6,680 bases of DNA from Helicobacter sp. (GTDB lineage Bacteria; Campylobacterota; Campylobacteria; Campylobacterales; Helicobacteraceae). The stretch spans positions 1 through 6,680 of the forward strand of contig JARHZY010000067.1 in NCBI GenBank assembly GCA_029264655.1, given 5' to 3'. A model generated the notes under the pieces. That model saw nothing but the letters and a program-made list of their open reading frames with translations. It had not been told where the DNA came from and made no database searches. The position numbers and the translations under genes were made by a program. Below are positions 6,541 through 6,680 of the stretch, piece by piece. The stretch's first letter is position 1. Each line of letters opens with the position of its first letter.

Positions 6541-6578
6541 TTTGTAGGTTTTTATAGAGAAATACAAACCACTACAAA
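6541..6578. terminator. Imperfect 14-bp inverted repeat between ileS and the upstream region
   Basis: TTTGTAG (6541-6547) pairs with CTACAAA (6572-6578); after a 2-nt bulge GTTT (6548-6551) pairs with AAAC (6566-6569); after one mismatch TAT (6553-6555) pairs with ATA (6562-6564), leaving a 6-nt loop. It lies about 36 nt upstream of the ileS -10 and about 50 nt beyond the stop of a possible upstream minus-strand gene. It could therefore be that gene's terminator or a protein-binding site upstream of the promoter. Neither side has a clean T-run, so the terminator reading is tentative. Confidence 0.3.
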
Positions 6579-6626
6579 AATATAATATCTTCTTTAATAT
6601 AAGATTTTGAACTATATTTTATTATC

Positions 6627-6680
6627 TTAAGATTTATTTTGATTAAGTGTGCGGATATTTTTAGAATCTAAAATAAATTC
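6627..6680 (-). CDS. Possible C-terminal end of an upstream gene (partial)
   Basis: Entering from the right edge on the minus strand, one frame is open for 17 codons (EFILDSKNIRTLNQNKS) and stops at TAA (6629-6627); the other two minus frames close within a few codons. The peptide is polar and of ordinary composition, and a hairpin follows its stop, as would fit a gene end. Seventeen codons are too few to prove coding or to identify a family. The flanking sequence beyond 6680 would settle it at once. Confidence 0.3.
   Translation of the reverse strand, partial: EFILDSKNIRTLNQNKS

Overview
The window (6,680 bp, AT-rich) fits a Campylobacterota genome, most likely a non-pylori Helicobacter or close relative. 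The basis is low GC, the gene set, and strong resemblance from memory of the PepA and IleS proteins to their H. pylori counterparts. No database search was run, so the genus is an inference. Every supportable gene lies on the minus strand, so the window reads in biological order from right to left.

Right end (6466-6680): an AT-rich leader region with the possible last 17 codons of an upstream gene, an imperfect 14-bp hairpin, and an extended -10 promoter just before ileS. Next come three co-directional genes: ileS (isoleucyl-tRNA synthetase, 937 aa), a DedA-family membrane protein (233 aa) and pepA (leucyl aminopeptidase, 481 aa). The ileS-dedA gap is 76 nt and holds an 8-bp perfect hairpin touching the dedA ribosome binding site. 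The dedA-pepA gap is 5 nt, and the pepA ribosome binding site lies in the last dedA codons. The three are probably one transcription unit, although no shared pathway links isoleucine charging, membrane lipid/ion homeostasis and peptide turnover.

After pepA comes a hairpin that pairs best in the pepA transcript sense. About 1.1 kb (337-1422) follows with no convincing gene; GC there is about 21% by hand count, against about 36% in the adjacent coding sequence. The spacer holds small palindromes and a few short open frames without ribosome binding sites, and is best read as intergenic or eroded DNA.

Left end (1-308): the first 102 codons of a small acidic protein, cut by the window edge, with its own promoter-like -10 and a strong Shine-Dalgarno. 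It has the general plan of barstar-type nuclease inhibitors, so it may be an immunity or antitoxin gene without a visible toxin beside it. This and the large spacer in front of it are the only unusual part of the window. The central three genes are ordinary housekeeping genes, and no convincing new multi-gene system is visible here.
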